The notes under the pieces: model-generated | Seen by the model: the letters and a program-made list of their open reading frames with translations, nothing else | Database searches by the model: none | Told to the model about the DNA's origin: nothing | Part shown: positions 1 through 10,375 of the stretch, piece by piece | How positions within the stretch are numbered: position 1 is the first letter of the stretch | Layout of the letters: the number at the start of each line of letters is the position of its first letter | From: CAYXDO01 sp964463485 | GTDB taxonomy: Bacteria > Myxococcota > Kuafuiibacteriia > Kuafuiibacteriales > Kuafuiibacteriaceae | DNA length: 64,000 bases | Assembly: GCA_964463485.1 (NCBI GenBank) | Contig: CAYXDO010000002.1 | Location: forward strand, 98,915-162,914 | Direction of reading: 5' to 3' | Translations under genes and position numbers: made by a program

Positions 1-52
1 GACGGCGAGCAGCGCTGCCACGTACACTCGGGACATCCGCGCTCGGTATAGC

Positions 53-1006
53 ATGCCGATTCTCGGGGCTTCCGAGGCGACCGCGGGGAGGCTCCCCGAG
101 CGCCGCCTTCTGCCGCGACCTCGATCCCAGTCTAGCTCGAACGCCCGCGTCCGGCCACCATCCCTGGTCCTGCTCACCTCACCGGCCAGGGACGACGCCT
201 ATGAGTACTGCGAGCGGAACGCGGCGCGCTGCGCGCTGCATGCGGGCTGGCTTCACGAGGGGGGTTTGACGGGATCGAGTCGCGTGTGGCCAGGGCTGCT
301 CTTGGGTCTCCGCGGAAGGGAGGGAGGGCTTGGTGGGCTCATTCTTTTGAGCGCCAATGGCGTCGCGTTTCCGGCGCTCGACGACGTCTTCGTCGAGGTG
401 GCCCTGGATGCTCTGCTTGCGACGCGGCCGCAGCTTGCGTCGGTGATGGTCGGCAAGCGAGTCACGATCGATCGTGCGCGGTCCAAGCTGTTGGCGCGCG
501 GCTTTCATGAGATCTGTTCACGCCGTCAGACGCTCTACGCGGCGACGCGGCGAACCTTCGCACCTGCGGAGCCCTTGGCGCTGAAGGTTGCGGAGGCCTC
601 CAAGCTCGAGGCTATCGCGCGCGCGTCCGGGGAGATGGCGATCGAGGAGGCGGACGACGATCCGGAGGGACGCAACCCGAAGCTCTTTCGCGATCGACTG
701 CTCGAGCGTTTGCAGCGACGGCGCGACTTCGCGTGCTTCGACGGGGAGACCTTGTTGTACAAGGCCAACATCGCGGCGATGTCGCCGCTTGGAGGCCACA
801 TCGAAGGGATCTTCGTGCCGCGGGCGCTTCGGGGCCGAGGGCTAGGCAAACGAGGCACGTCGACGCTGGTGTCTTGGATCTTGGAGGTCTCGAGCCGCGC
901 GACTTTGTTGGTGAACGATCACAACGTGGTCGCGCGAAAGCTCTACGAGTCTCTCGGGTTCGAGGTCGTCGAAGAGAGCATGACTCTGTATTTGGTGCCG
1001 CCTTGA
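53..1006 (+). CDS. GNAT-family N-acetyltransferase
   Basis: Predicted acetyl-CoA-dependent N-acetyltransferase of 317 residues. The C-terminal third carries the GNAT pattern: a beta strand (IEGIFVP), then the acetyl-CoA loop RGRGLGKRG near residues 262-270, a helix, and the closing NDHNVVARKLYESLGFE motif typical of the family. The N-terminal 180 residues are not a textbook GNAT fold and resemble the two-part GNAT proteins that carry an extra N-terminal domain. The first 30 residues are Arg/Ser/Pro-rich and may not be translated, so the true start could lie downstream; no good ribosome-binding site decides it. It converges on dnaK with a 37-base gap. Substrate unknown. Confidence 0.75.
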   Translation: MPILGASEATAGRLPERRLLPRPRSQSSSNARVRPPSLVLLTSPARDDAYEYCERNAARCALHAGWLHEGGLTGSSRVWPGLLLGLRGREGGLGGLILLSANGVAFPALDDVFVEVALDALLATRPQLASVMVGKRVTIDRARSKLLARGFHEICSRRQTLYAATRRTFAPAEPLALKVAEASKLEAIARASGEMAIEEADDDPEGRNPKLFRDRLLERLQRRRDFACFDGETLLYKANIAAMSPLGGHIEGIFVPRALRGRGLGKRGTSTLVSWILEVSSRATLLVNDHNVVARKLYESLGFEVVEESMTLYLVPP

Positions 1007-1043
1007 TGGGCGAAGGGTCGGGGCGAAGGGGCGAAGGGTCGGG

Positions 1044-2885
<1,842 letters not shown>

Positions 2886-2924
2886 AGCTCTAGTCCTCCC
2901 CGCTCATTTCAAAAAGTTTGGAAC

Positions 2925-3533
2925 TCAAACCGGCGGGTTGTTGCCGTCAGGCTTCGGCTCGGCACCGAGCGAGACCGCGACCAGCGCGGCCCGAAGCAGG
3001 CGACCGTTCAAGTTATATCCGCGTCGAACCTCGGCCGCGACACCCCCGGCCTGCACCGTGTCCGAGAAGACTTGTTGCACCGCTTCATGTTTCGCAGGGT
3101 CGAATGCCCCGCCAGATTCGATGGCCGTCACGCCGTGCTTCTCGAGCTGGGCGACGAATTTTCGGAACACGAGCTGGACACCTTCCAAAATCGAGGCCGT
3201 GCTGGATTCCTTGGAGCCTTGCTGCTCCAGGATCTGTCTGGTGCGGTCGAGATCGTCGAGCACGGGCAAGAAGTCTTTCAACAAGGACTCGTTGGCGAAT
3301 CGCACCGCTTCTTCGCGCTCCCGTACGACCCGCTTCTTGTAGTTGTCGAAATCTGCGGCCGACCGGAGCCACCTGTTCTTGAGCTCGTCAGTCTGTTGTT
3401 TGTTCTGCGCCAGCTGTGCCTCGAGCTCGGCTTTGACTTTCAACAACTCTTGTTCGGCCGCTTCGGCGCCCGCCGTCGCGGGGGGCGTCTCCACGGCTTC
3501 CGCTTTGGGCGCTTCGTCCGGCTTGTCCGACAT
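2925..3533 (-). CDS. grpE: Nucleotide exchange factor GrpE
   Basis: Nucleotide exchange factor for DnaK, about 202 residues. The start is placed at the Met of MSDKPDEAPKAE; an in-frame ATG 39 bases upstream gives an unlikely basic leader. The protein shows an acidic Ala/Pro-rich N-terminus, a long coiled-coil (about residues 35-100) with the family signature RWLRSAADFDNYKKR, and the C-terminal beta region with VQLVFRKFVAQLEKHGV. The usual closing motif is altered but recognisable (RRGYNLNGRLLRAALVAVS). It sits between hrcA and dnaK in the same orientation and is probably cotranscribed. Confidence 0.96.
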   Translation of the reverse strand: MSDKPDEAPKAEAVETPPATAGAEAAEQELLKVKAELEAQLAQNKQQTDELKNRWLRSAADFDNYKKRVVREREEAVRFANESLLKDFLPVLDDLDRTRQILEQQGSKESSTASILEGVQLVFRKFVAQLEKHGVTAIESGGAFDPAKHEAVQQVFSDTVQAGGVAAEVRRGYNLNGRLLRAALVAVSLGAEPKPDGNNPPV

Positions 3534-3683
3534 GGTCTCCGACACGCCCGTACGCTTGCACGGGGGGCGCACGGGTTCAAGACGGTCGAAGGTCGAAGCA
3601 CTCGGTCTCGTTGACGAAATTTGTCAGTCCTGGCGAGAAGTGTCAGGCCTCGGGCAAATCACTGTGGCGCAATGGGGCGGGCG

Positions 3684-4793
3684 TCAATCCGATTGGGATC
3701 CCGGCTGGCCGTCCTCGGCGGGCTCCTTCCCGCTCAGAGACCTCGCCACCGTACCCGCGGTCAGCTCGACCAGCGGGATCACGCGGGAGTAGTCCATTCG
3801 AATCGGCCCGACCACGCCGAGCGTTCCGACAGGTCCGTCCTCCGTCGCGTAGCTGGCCATGACCACCGCGAGATCCTTGAATTCATTGACCGGTGCGTCG
3901 GCCCCAAAGAGGACGTGGGTGTCGGATTGAGCCGCGGCTTGCGGCTGAGCGATGGAGGCGTCGAGTAACCGCAACAGCATCGTCTTCTCTTCGAAGGCCC
4001 GGAGGATCCTTCGCATCCGCGTGATGTCGGCGAACTCGGGCTGCTCGAACAACGCTCGCTCCCCTTCGATCAACACGATGGGGGCTCGATCGACGGTGAG
4101 GCTGCGCTCGCCGAGCGCTAGCGCCCTGCGCATGACCTCGTCGGCTTGGGCCCGCTCGTCGCGCATCGCCGTCAAGATCGTGTCCCGCACATCCACGAGC
4201 CGCTGCCCGTCGAGCAACGACTTGAGGTAGTTCGACATGCGCCGGAGCTCTTCGCGCTCGACTGGAAAGTCCACGTCGATCGTACGGTGTTGCACCAGAC
4301 CGCTCTTCGCGACGAACACACATAGGATCGTTCGGTCCCGTACCGGCAGGAACTCGATGTCCGAGAACACGACCTCCTCGATGCTCGGCAACAACACGAG
4401 CGAGGCGTGCTTGCTCACCGTCGCCAGAATGCGGCCAGCCTCGGCGAGCACCTGCCGAATGTCCCGATCGGCGTGGCTCGTGACCGTCGTGATCAGCTCT
4501 CGCTCCTTCGGCGAGATGCGGCCGCGCTGCGCGAGCTGCTCCACGAACACACGAAACGCCAAGGCCGTCGGGATGCGACCCGCGGAGGAATGAGGGGCGG
4601 AGAGGTAGCCGAGGTCTTCGAGGTCGGCCATCGTGTTGCGAACCGTCGCGGGGGACACGTCGATCCCTCGGTTGGCGCGCGTCAGCGACCGCGAACCGAC
4701 GGGCTCGGCCGTGGCGATGTAGTGCTCGACCACGGCCTGCAATACTTCCCGTTGACGATCGGTAAGCTCGGCGGTGAGTCGCACAGCGGTCAT
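3684..4793 (-). CDS. hrcA: Heat-inducible transcription repressor HrcA
   Basis: Repressor of class I heat-shock genes, 369 residues, slightly longer than the usual 340-350. It opens with a winged-helix region (LTDRQREVLQAVVEHYIATAEPVGSRSL) followed by the family hallmark VSPATVRNTMADLEDLGYL and the GRIPT motif; the middle is the dimerisation/GAF-like region and the C-terminus has the conserved VIPLVELTAGTVAR-type segment. Its ATG overlaps the hemW stop by four bases (ATGA), so translation is probably coupled. I searched the 150 bases between hrcA and grpE by eye for the CIRCE operator (TTAGCACTC-N9-GAGTGCTAA) and saw none, so the site of autoregulation is unknown. Confidence 0.97.
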   Translation of the reverse strand: MTAVRLTAELTDRQREVLQAVVEHYIATAEPVGSRSLTRANRGIDVSPATVRNTMADLEDLGYLSAPHSSAGRIPTALAFRVFVEQLAQRGRISPKERELITTVTSHADRDIRQVLAEAGRILATVSKHASLVLLPSIEEVVFSDIEFLPVRDRTILCVFVAKSGLVQHRTIDVDFPVEREELRRMSNYLKSLLDGQRLVDVRDTILTAMRDERAQADEVMRRALALGERSLTVDRAPIVLIEGERALFEQPEFADITRMRRILRAFEEKTMLLRLLDASIAQPQAAAQSDTHVLFGADAPVNEFKDLAVVMASYATEDGPVGTLGVVGPIRMDYSRVIPLVELTAGTVARSLSGKEPAEDGQPGSQSD

Positions 4794-6049
4794 TCGACGA
4801 TAGAAAGCGTACGCCGCTCCGGAGGGTCTCGCAACGGAGGGTCTCGCACCGGATCGACCGGAGCCTCATCGAGGCGGGCCTCGCCGATCGCCGCCAGGAG
4901 CGCTCGCCCGATCCCGTCGGCGAACTTGAAACCTTCCGCGGTCGGCCTTACCCAGCCGCCTTCATAAGTGACCCATCCCAGGCGCGTCAGGCGCCCCACC
5001 TCGTCTTCGATGGCCAAAACGATCGAGGGGTCGAGTCTCGCTTCACGCTCGAGCCCATCGAGATCGAGCCCCCAGACGGTGCGCACGGCCGTCCAGAGCC
5101 TGTCCGCGATCGTCGCTCGTCGATCGAGTCGTTCGATTCGGGCGAGCGAAGATCGAGCGGTCGACAGATAGGCGGCGGGGGCCTTGACGTTCTCGCGTCG
5201 CTCCGCGCCACGGAGCAGAGCCTTGGGCAAGTAGCTCGAGGCGCCCGCGCCAACGCCCAAGTAGGGCCCGCCCATCCAGTAGATCGTGTTGTGGACCGCT
5301 TCGAGCCCGGGCTTGGCGTAGCTCGAGATCTCGTAGCGGCGATAGCTGGCGCGCTCGAGCCGCTCGGTGACCAGATCGATGAGCTCGGCCTGCCCGTCGT
5401 CGTCCATCACGGGAAGGCGTCCAGCGGCGAAGGCGCGTCCGAAGTGCGTCTCCGGCTCGATCGTGAGCGTGTAGGCGGACACATGTCCGGGATCGAGCGC
5501 GAGCGCTTCGTCGATCGAGCGCTCGACGCTCTCTCTCGTCTGACCGGGGAGGCCGTAGATCAGATCGAGCGAGACCCGCGCTCCGGTGGCCATCGCCGAC
5601 TTCACGGCCCGTCGTGCGGAGGCCGCGTCGTGGATCCGTCCGAGCCAAACGAGCTCTTCCGTCGAGAAGCTCTGCACGCCGATCGAAAACCGAGTCACGC
5701 CGCGGCCGACGAAGTCTTCGAAGGTGGAGTCTTCGACGGTGCCGGGATTGGCTTCGAGTGTGATCTCGGCGTTGGCCAGGAGGCGGGGACGGATCCATCG
5801 GAGCACTCGGGCCACTTGGCCCGCGTCCCACAAGCTCGGCGTGCCTCCGCCGAAGTACACCGTGGAGAACGTACCGAACGTGTTTGCGCGTTCTTCGAGC
5901 TCCTCGATCACCGCGTCGGCGTAACGCACGTGCTCGGGATCGATCGCGTGGCTGTTGAAGTCGCAGTAGGGGCACTTCTTCTCGCAGTAAGGAAAATGAA
6001 TGTAGAGGCCCACGTCTGACGAGGTCGCGGGCGACACGCCGTGGCTCAT
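4790..6049 (-). CDS. hemW: Radical SAM haem chaperone/oxidase-like protein HemW
   Basis: Radical SAM protein of the HemN/HemW family, 419 residues. The [4Fe-4S] cysteines are in YCEKKCPYCD (C22, C26, C29; CxxxCxxC), followed by YFGGGTPSLW and ITLEANPGTV, which bind S-adenosylmethionine. The absence of the long N-terminal extension of coproporphyrinogen dehydrogenase HemN, and the C-terminal region with YEISSYAKPG and YWMGGPYLGVGAGASSY, favour HemW, a haem-binding protein thought to deliver haem to respiratory enzymes. HemW next to hrcA-grpE-dnaK is a common arrangement in many bacteria. It overlaps both neighbours by four bases. Confidence 0.93.
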   Translation of the reverse strand: MSHGVSPATSSDVGLYIHFPYCEKKCPYCDFNSHAIDPEHVRYADAVIEELEERANTFGTFSTVYFGGGTPSLWDAGQVARVLRWIRPRLLANAEITLEANPGTVEDSTFEDFVGRGVTRFSIGVQSFSTEELVWLGRIHDAASARRAVKSAMATGARVSLDLIYGLPGQTRESVERSIDEALALDPGHVSAYTLTIEPETHFGRAFAAGRLPVMDDDGQAELIDLVTERLERASYRRYEISSYAKPGLEAVHNTIYWMGGPYLGVGAGASSYLPKALLRGAERRENVKAPAAYLSTARSSLARIERLDRRATIADRLWTAVRTVWGLDLDGLEREARLDPSIVLAIEDEVGRLTRLGWVTYEGGWVRPTAEGFKFADGIGRALLAAIGEARLDEAPVDPVRDPPLRDPPERRTLSIVE

Positions 6050-6600
6050 TGAAAGGCCTCGACGGCGTCGAGATCGAAGCCTGGATCGTCGGTGGACGAG
6101 GCGGGGATCGAGGCGTCGAGGCCCAGCAGTCGTATGAAGGACGCCTCTTCCAGTCCAACTTCGGCGAGGTCGAACAGGGACGCGCGGCCCGCGATCGCGG
6201 TGTGCTCGAAGACGTGGAATCGTTCGCCGTTCGACGATGCGGCGACGACGGCGGAGGCTTCGTCGAGAGGCCCGACCTCGAGCACGCTCAGATCCGCGCC
6301 CTCGACGTCGTGAATCGGTTGGAAGAAGCGAAGGACCAGCGCGGATCCGCGAGCGAGCGCGACCGTGCGACCGTCAGGGGGGCCGAGGGCACGTTCGGGA
6401 TTCATGAAGGGTTCATCCGTGTTGAGACCGGGTGTGGGGAGATAGAGGTCGACCACGGACGCGTAGCGATCGGGGATCTCCTCGGGAACACAGGCGAAAG
6501 CACCCAAGAAAAGGGCAAATGGGAGGGCTTGAACGACCGTGGAAACAAATCGGTCGAGCCGGGAGTTTGACAGCGTTTTTCTTTGGCATAATTTGGCCAT
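6046..6600 (-). CDS. Predicted exported protein upstream of hemW
   Basis: Unrecognised protein of about 184 residues. The N-terminus is basic, then hydrophobic (VVQALPFALFLGAFA) and reaches a Cys in GAFACVPEE, which could be a weak lipobox or a signal-peptidase I region. The mature part contains an ERALGPPDGR segment and beta-rich sequence; similar segments occur in exported beta-sandwich proteins of myxobacteria, but I cannot name a family. Its stop overlaps the hemW start by four bases, making it the first gene of the leftward operon. Two start codons are possible (6606 and 6600); the first would share bases with the divergent FHA gene start, so 6600 is preferred. Confidence 0.65.
   Translation of the reverse strand: MAKLCQRKTLSNSRLDRFVSTVVQALPFALFLGAFACVPEEIPDRYASVVDLYLPTPGLNTDEPFMNPERALGPPDGRTVALARGSALVLRFFQPIHDVEGADLSVLEVGPLDEASAVVAASSNGERFHVFEHTAIAGRASLFDLAEVGLEEASFIRLLGLDASIPASSTDDPGFDLDAVEAFQ
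6567..6594 (+). promoter_or_regulatory. Candidate promoter for the FHA gene
   Basis: A perfect TTGACA hexamer lies at 6567-6572. Sixteen bases later comes TAATTT (6589-6594), overlapping CATAAT (6587-6592), in a locally AT-rich patch that stands out from the GC-rich surroundings. A transcript from here would begin only a few bases before the ATG at 6605, so the message could be leaderless. The site lies inside the 5' end of the divergent gene. This is a visual call only. Confidence 0.4.
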
Positions 6601-6604
6601 CTCC

Positions 6605-7222
6605 ATGGTGCGCCGTACCCCGCGTCAGCTTGAGATCGCTGACCACCTCTGGGATTGCCTCACTCGCATTGCGGAGGACTGTGGCACGGACCGCAATGCG
6701 GTCGTCAACCAGGCGGTCTACGAGTTCGCGCGCCGATTCAACTTCCTCACGCCGATGGCGAAGGAAGTGCCCTTGCCGGACGAGCCGATTTCTCCCGGAC
6801 GGCAGGGGGGCCCGGCGGCGGCGAGCGCCGCGCCTGCCCCGGCGCCCGCCCCCGCGCGAAACAAACCAGCTCCGAATCCGCCCGCGCCTGCGCCCGCTCC
6901 GCCTGCAAAAGCGCGCGCCCCCGCGCCCGCGGCGGGTCCTCGCAAGACGCTGTACGTCGTGAACAGCGCCGGGGACATGCACAAGATCGAGAAAGACACT
7001 TTCATCATCGGCCGAAGCCGCACGTGCGATTTGGTGATCCCGTCGTCCAAGGTGTCGCGGCAACACGGTTCGGTCGTCCGTGAGAACGGCGAGTATTACA
7101 TCGAAGATCTGGGCTCGGCGAACGGCGTCTGGCGCGATGGCGTGAAGATTCAAAAAGAGAAGGTTCGCGACGGCGACGAGTTCATGATCTCCGAAGAGGT
7201 CCTGAAGTTCATCTTCCGCTGA
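6605..7222 (+). CDS. FHA-domain protein with N-terminal ribbon-helix-helix-like segment
   Basis: Forkhead-associated (phosphothreonine-binding) protein of 205 residues. The first 50 residues (RRTPRQLEIADHLWDCLTRIAEDCGTDRNAVVNQAVYEFARRF) look like a short DNA-binding ribbon-helix-helix or coiled module seen in front of FHA domains in myxobacteria. A Pro/Ala-rich linker (about 60-112) follows, then the FHA domain with FIIGRSRTCDLVI, SSKVSRQHGSVV and DLGSANGVWRDG, retaining the Arg, Ser and His used to bind phosphothreonine. The ATG at 6605 fits the family N-terminus better than an upstream ATG at 6539. It could read the output of Ser/Thr kinases such as those elsewhere in the window, but no partner is shown. 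Confidence 0.85.
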   Translation: MVRRTPRQLEIADHLWDCLTRIAEDCGTDRNAVVNQAVYEFARRFNFLTPMAKEVPLPDEPISPGRQGGPAAASAAPAPAPAPARNKPAPNPPAPAPAPPAKARAPAPAAGPRKTLYVVNSAGDMHKIEKDTFIIGRSRTCDLVIPSSKVSRQHGSVVRENGEYYIEDLGSANGVWRDGVKIQKEKVRDGDEFMISEEVLKFIFR

Positions 7223-8102
7223 GCTTTCGAAACAACAAGAGGATTCCGAGCAGGCTCAAACCCAACGGGGGCGTGCTCTTTGTGCGTGCCGAGCAAGAGC
7301 AACCGCCCGGCTCGCCGTTCAAGATTCGATCACACTGATCTCGAAACGGGATCGGATTGAGACCGTCGGACGTGTCGTAGCCGTCGGCCGGCGGCAGACA
7401 GGCGGCGGCCGGGAGGCCTTTTGGATAGACGTCGCACACGCCGTCGCGATCGAGCTTGGCGAGGTCCCGCTTGACGAGCTCGCAGGGCTGCGCGGATCCG
7501 TACATCGTGGCGTCCGACTCGGCCACGTGATCGAAGCCGATCAAGTGGCCGATCTCGTGCACCAGCGTGTTGCGCAGGTCGTACGGGCGGTCTGGGAGCG
7601 CCTCACACGCGGCGGCGTCGGTGACGTCGCCGAACTTGAAGCGGCTGGCGTTGAAGAGAATGTCGGCGTCCACGATCTCGCCGGTGGCGAGGGAGTACCG
7701 GGTGAGCGTCACCGCGAGCAGTCGCGGGTCCGGAAACGACGACGCCTCCGAGGCGGACTCCAACGACGCGATCACGTTTCGTTGTGTGCTGGGTTGGGTT
7801 ACGTCGAAGCTATCCGCTTCGTCGATCTCGCCGACGTCGATGAACGAGAGGTCCGTACAAGGAAGCTCCGACCAGCGACGGAAGCTTTGAGCGATCAGCT
7901 GACGTCGCTCCTCGGAGGCGAACATCGTTCCGCGCGTGCTCACCGCGTAGGGGACGCAGCGGTTGATCCAGACCTGCGTGAGCGGGGGGTTGCTGTTCGG
8001 GACGGGCGTGCACACGTAGTCCTGGGCTGCCGCGAGGGAGGGCTCGAGGAGGGCCAAGCATGTGAATGACATCACGGCGACAGCCGAGCGATCGCGGGAC
8101 AC
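7209..8102 (-). CDS. Secreted metzincin-type zinc metalloprotease with MYXO-CTERM-like tail
   Basis: Predicted exported zinc protease of 297 residues from a GTG start. A short signal peptide (to about LAAAQ, residues 1-27) precedes a matrixin-like catalytic domain with the metzincin signature HEIGHLIGFDH (H182, E183, H186, H192) and a Met-turn in SDATMYGS (M200). The C-terminus holds GGCSCS, a short linker, a hydrophobic segment (LGLSLLGILLLF) and a basic end (RKLSGR): the layout of the MYXO-CTERM sorting tail of myxobacterial surface proteins. The frame stays open upstream to 8426, but that part runs through a dispersed repeat, so the start at 8102 (with an ATG alternative at 8072) is preferred. 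Its end overlaps the FHA gene end by 14 bases. Confidence 0.85.
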   Translation of the reverse strand: MSRDRSAVAVMSFTCLALLEPSLAAAQDYVCTPVPNSNPPLTQVWINRCVPYAVSTRGTMFASEERRQLIAQSFRRWSELPCTDLSFIDVGEIDEADSFDVTQPSTQRNVIASLESASEASSFPDPRLLAVTLTRYSLATGEIVDADILFNASRFKFGDVTDAAACEALPDRPYDLRNTLVHEIGHLIGFDHVAESDATMYGSAQPCELVKRDLAKLDRDGVCDVYPKGLPAAACLPPADGYDTSDGLNPIPFRDQCDRILNGEPGGCSCSARTKSTPPLGLSLLGILLLFRKLSGR

Positions 8103-8176
8103 CGCTCGTTGGTGACGCTCGGAGCGCGACAAGTCGAGCGCTATCGCCGTGAGGGCGCTCTTGGGCTCGCGTCTGG

Positions 8177-8340
8177 GTGCACGACCAAGTTGCGCGATAT
8201 GTCGACGATCATCGCTCGGCGGTGGGCAAACCACAGAGGACACAGAGCAGGAACGCAGAGAACACAGAGGACTTTGGAGAGAAGTCCTTCGCGCCCTTCT
8301 CTGTGCTCTCCGTGGTTCGTGCGGAGGTTGAACTGAATCG
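8177..8340. repeat. Dispersed hairpin-forming repeat, copy A
   Basis: A 164-base element that recurs at 63728-63898 with high similarity over its whole length and a 7-base insertion difference. Inside it, 8229-8247 (AACCACAGAGGACACAGAG) and 8300-8317 (TCTGTGCTCTCCGTGGTT) form an imperfect inverted repeat able to fold into a long stem. No transposase is attached. It fills most of the non-coding gap between the metzincin and ABC-exporter genes. The right flank (GCCGCAGGTCGGTC after the element) is shared with the inverted fragment at 28551-28599. Confidence 0.9.
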
Positions 8341-8596
8341 CCGCAGGTCGGTCTTGCACGCTTCCCGCTAGGGCGCCGATCGGGTTGAACGCCCCAAAGT
8401 TTTCCGGCAGTTGAAGATCGATCCAAGCTCGGACTTTCGGCCTCGTGCTTTCGTGCTCTCGCTCGATCCGAAGAATTCCGAGCACGAGCACGAGCACGAG
8501 CACGATTTCATTGGAGTTCCAAGCCGATTGGCGCTCTAGGGCGACTCGAAGCTCCGCCGCTCGATTTGCGATTGGGCTACGGTCCGCCGAGTCGCC
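8341..8596. other. Non-coding stretch before the ABC exporter
   Basis: No convincing gene. A hexanucleotide microsatellite of CGAGCA, about 4.5 units, lies at 8478-8504. A similar microsatellite (CGGGCA, about 5.5 units at 10541-10573) lies on the far side of the ABC gene. No terminator or clear promoter could be assigned. Confidence 0.6.
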
Positions 8597-10375
8597 TTGG
8601 AGCCTCTGATCACGACGAAGAAGACGTTCATCGACCCGCGGAGCTTGCCGGCGGTTCGAGGCGCCACGCTTCGCCGAATCCTCTCGTACCTCCGTCCGCA
8701 TCGCCGAGACGCCGCGGTCGTCGTGTTGGCGGTGTTGGCCCAGGCGAGCCTCGGCCTCGTGCCCGCGTTGCTCGTGAAAGAGCTGATCGACACCGCGCTC
8801 CCCCAGGCGAAGGTGGGCGCTTTGGCCTTGCTCTCCATCGGGATGGTGGTCGCTCCGCTCGTGTCCGCCTTGATCGGCGTCGGCAAGAAGTACCTGACCG
8901 AGCGCATCGGCGAGCGGCTCATGTTGGACCTTCGCATCGAGCTGTTTCGTCACGTGCATCGGCAGTCGCTCGACTACTTCACACACGCGCGGCCAGGCGA
9001 AGCGATCTCCCACGTATTGAACGACGTGCAGGGCGTGGGCTCGACCATGTCGGGGACCATGGTCACTTTGGTCGACGCGGTGCTCGTGCTCGGCACGACC
9101 GCGGCGCTGCTGTTCGCGCTCGATGTTCGCCTCGCGATCGTGGCGCTCGTCATCCTGCCCGTGTTCGCGTTCCCGACGCGAAGAGTCGGGCGCAAGAAGA
9201 AGGCCTTGAAGCGGGAGTCGCAGGCGCTGCTCGCCGAGATCACCGGCATTCTGGCGGAGACACTTTCGGTCTCTGGAGCTTTGCTGCTCAAGATCTTTGG
9301 CAGCGAGGAGCACGCGATCAAGCGGCTTCGTGTGAAGTCCACCGAGCTCATGGCGTTGTCGCTGCGGCAGACGCTCGTGGGCCGCTGGTTTCAGATGTTG
9401 ATCGGGCTGTTCGAGTCGATCGGGCCCGCGCTCGTGTATGGCGTCGGCGGTTGGCTCGTGATTCGCGGTGAAGCGCCGCTTGGAACGATCGTCGCCTTCG
9501 TGGCGTTGTTGAAGCGGCTCTATTCACCGGCCTCGTCTTTGGCCGGCATCCACGTCGACGTCGTCACGAGCTACGCCTACTTCGATCGGATCTTCGAGGT
9601 GCTCGATCGAGCGCCGAGCGTCGAGGATCGCCAAGGAGCGATCGCGCTGGATTCGGTGGAAGGATCGCTGTCGTTTCGCCACGTCACGTTTGCGTATCGA
9701 GGTGCCGAAGCAGCTCTCGTCGACGTGGATTTCGAGGTGTCGGCGGGCGAGACGATCGCGATCGTCGGGCCGTCGGGCGCGGGCAAGAGCACCGTCGCCG
9801 CGCTGATCCCTCGGCTGTACGATCCGAGCGAAGGTGCGGTTCTGCTCGATGGGAGGGACCTTCGAGAGATCAGGCTCGAGTCGCTCCGAGCGCAGATCGG
9901 GATCGTGACCCAAGATCCGTTCCTGTTTCACGCTTCCGTAGCCGACAACCTACGCTACGCGAAGCCTGACGCGACGCAGGCGGAGCTCGAGGCGGCCGCT
10001 CGCGCCGCCCATATCCACGACGTCGTGTGCGCGCTGCCCGAAGGCTACGACACGCTGGTCGGCGATCGCGGCTATCGCTTGTCAGGAGGCGAGCGCCAGC
10101 GCGTCGCGATCGCGCGCGTGGTCTTGAAGAACCCGCGCATCCTGATCCTCGACGAGGCGATGAGCTCGCTGGACGCGCCGAACCAGGAGCTCGTTCAGGA
10201 ATCGCTGGAGAAGCTTCGGCAAGGACGGACCACGGTCGTCATCGCGCATCGACTCTCGGCGATCCGGCACACGGACGAGGTGGTGGTGCTGGATCGGGGG
10301 AGAATCGTGGAGCGCGGACGGCACGAAGAGCTGCTGACGCGCGGAGGCCTGTATGCCGCGCTGTATCACGGCTAA
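8597..10375 (+). CDS. ABC transporter, fused permease and ATPase (lipid A/multidrug exporter type)
   Basis: Half-transporter of 592 residues of the MsbA/multidrug exporter type, expected to act as a homodimer in the inner membrane. The N-terminal 340 residues form an ABC transmembrane domain with about six helices; the nucleotide-binding domain follows with Walker A GPSGAGKST (about residue 391), Q-loop TQDPFLF, signature LSGGERQR (about 495), Walker B ILILDEAMSSLD and switch His in IAHRLS. It starts at TTG (8597), the first start codon giving a sensible N-terminus. It stands alone between two repeat-bearing gaps. Substrate cannot be told from sequence; lipids or a small hydrophobic product are usual for the class. 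Confidence 0.93.
   Translation: MEPLITTKKTFIDPRSLPAVRGATLRRILSYLRPHRRDAAVVVLAVLAQASLGLVPALLVKELIDTALPQAKVGALALLSIGMVVAPLVSALIGVGKKYLTERIGERLMLDLRIELFRHVHRQSLDYFTHARPGEAISHVLNDVQGVGSTMSGTMVTLVDAVLVLGTTAALLFALDVRLAIVALVILPVFAFPTRRVGRKKKALKRESQALLAEITGILAETLSVSGALLLKIFGSEEHAIKRLRVKSTELMALSLRQTLVGRWFQMLIGLFESIGPALVYGVGGWLVIRGEAPLGTIVAFVALLKRLYSPASSLAGIHVDVVTSYAYFDRIFEVLDRAPSVEDRQGAIALDSVEGSLSFRHVTFAYRGAEAALVDVDFEVSAGETIAIVGPSGAGKSTVAALIPRLYDPSEGAVLLDGRDLREIRLESLRAQIGIVTQDPFLFHASVADNLRYAKPDATQAELEAAARAAHIHDVVCALPEGYDTLVGDRGYRLSGGERQRVAIARVVLKNPRILILDEAMSSLDAPNQELVQESLEKLRQGRTTVVIAHRLSAIRHTDEVVVLDRGRIVERGRHEELLTRGGLYAALYHG

Noticed and set aside
3534..3683. Possible CIRCE or HrcA operator between hrcA and grpE
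   Set aside because: TGTCAG occurs twice as a direct repeat around CTGGCGAG, but nothing close to TTAGCACTC-N9-GAGTGCTAA is present.
8103..8426. N-terminal extension of the metzincin
   Set aside because: The frame is open only because it runs through the dispersed repeat; a signal peptide begins near 8102.
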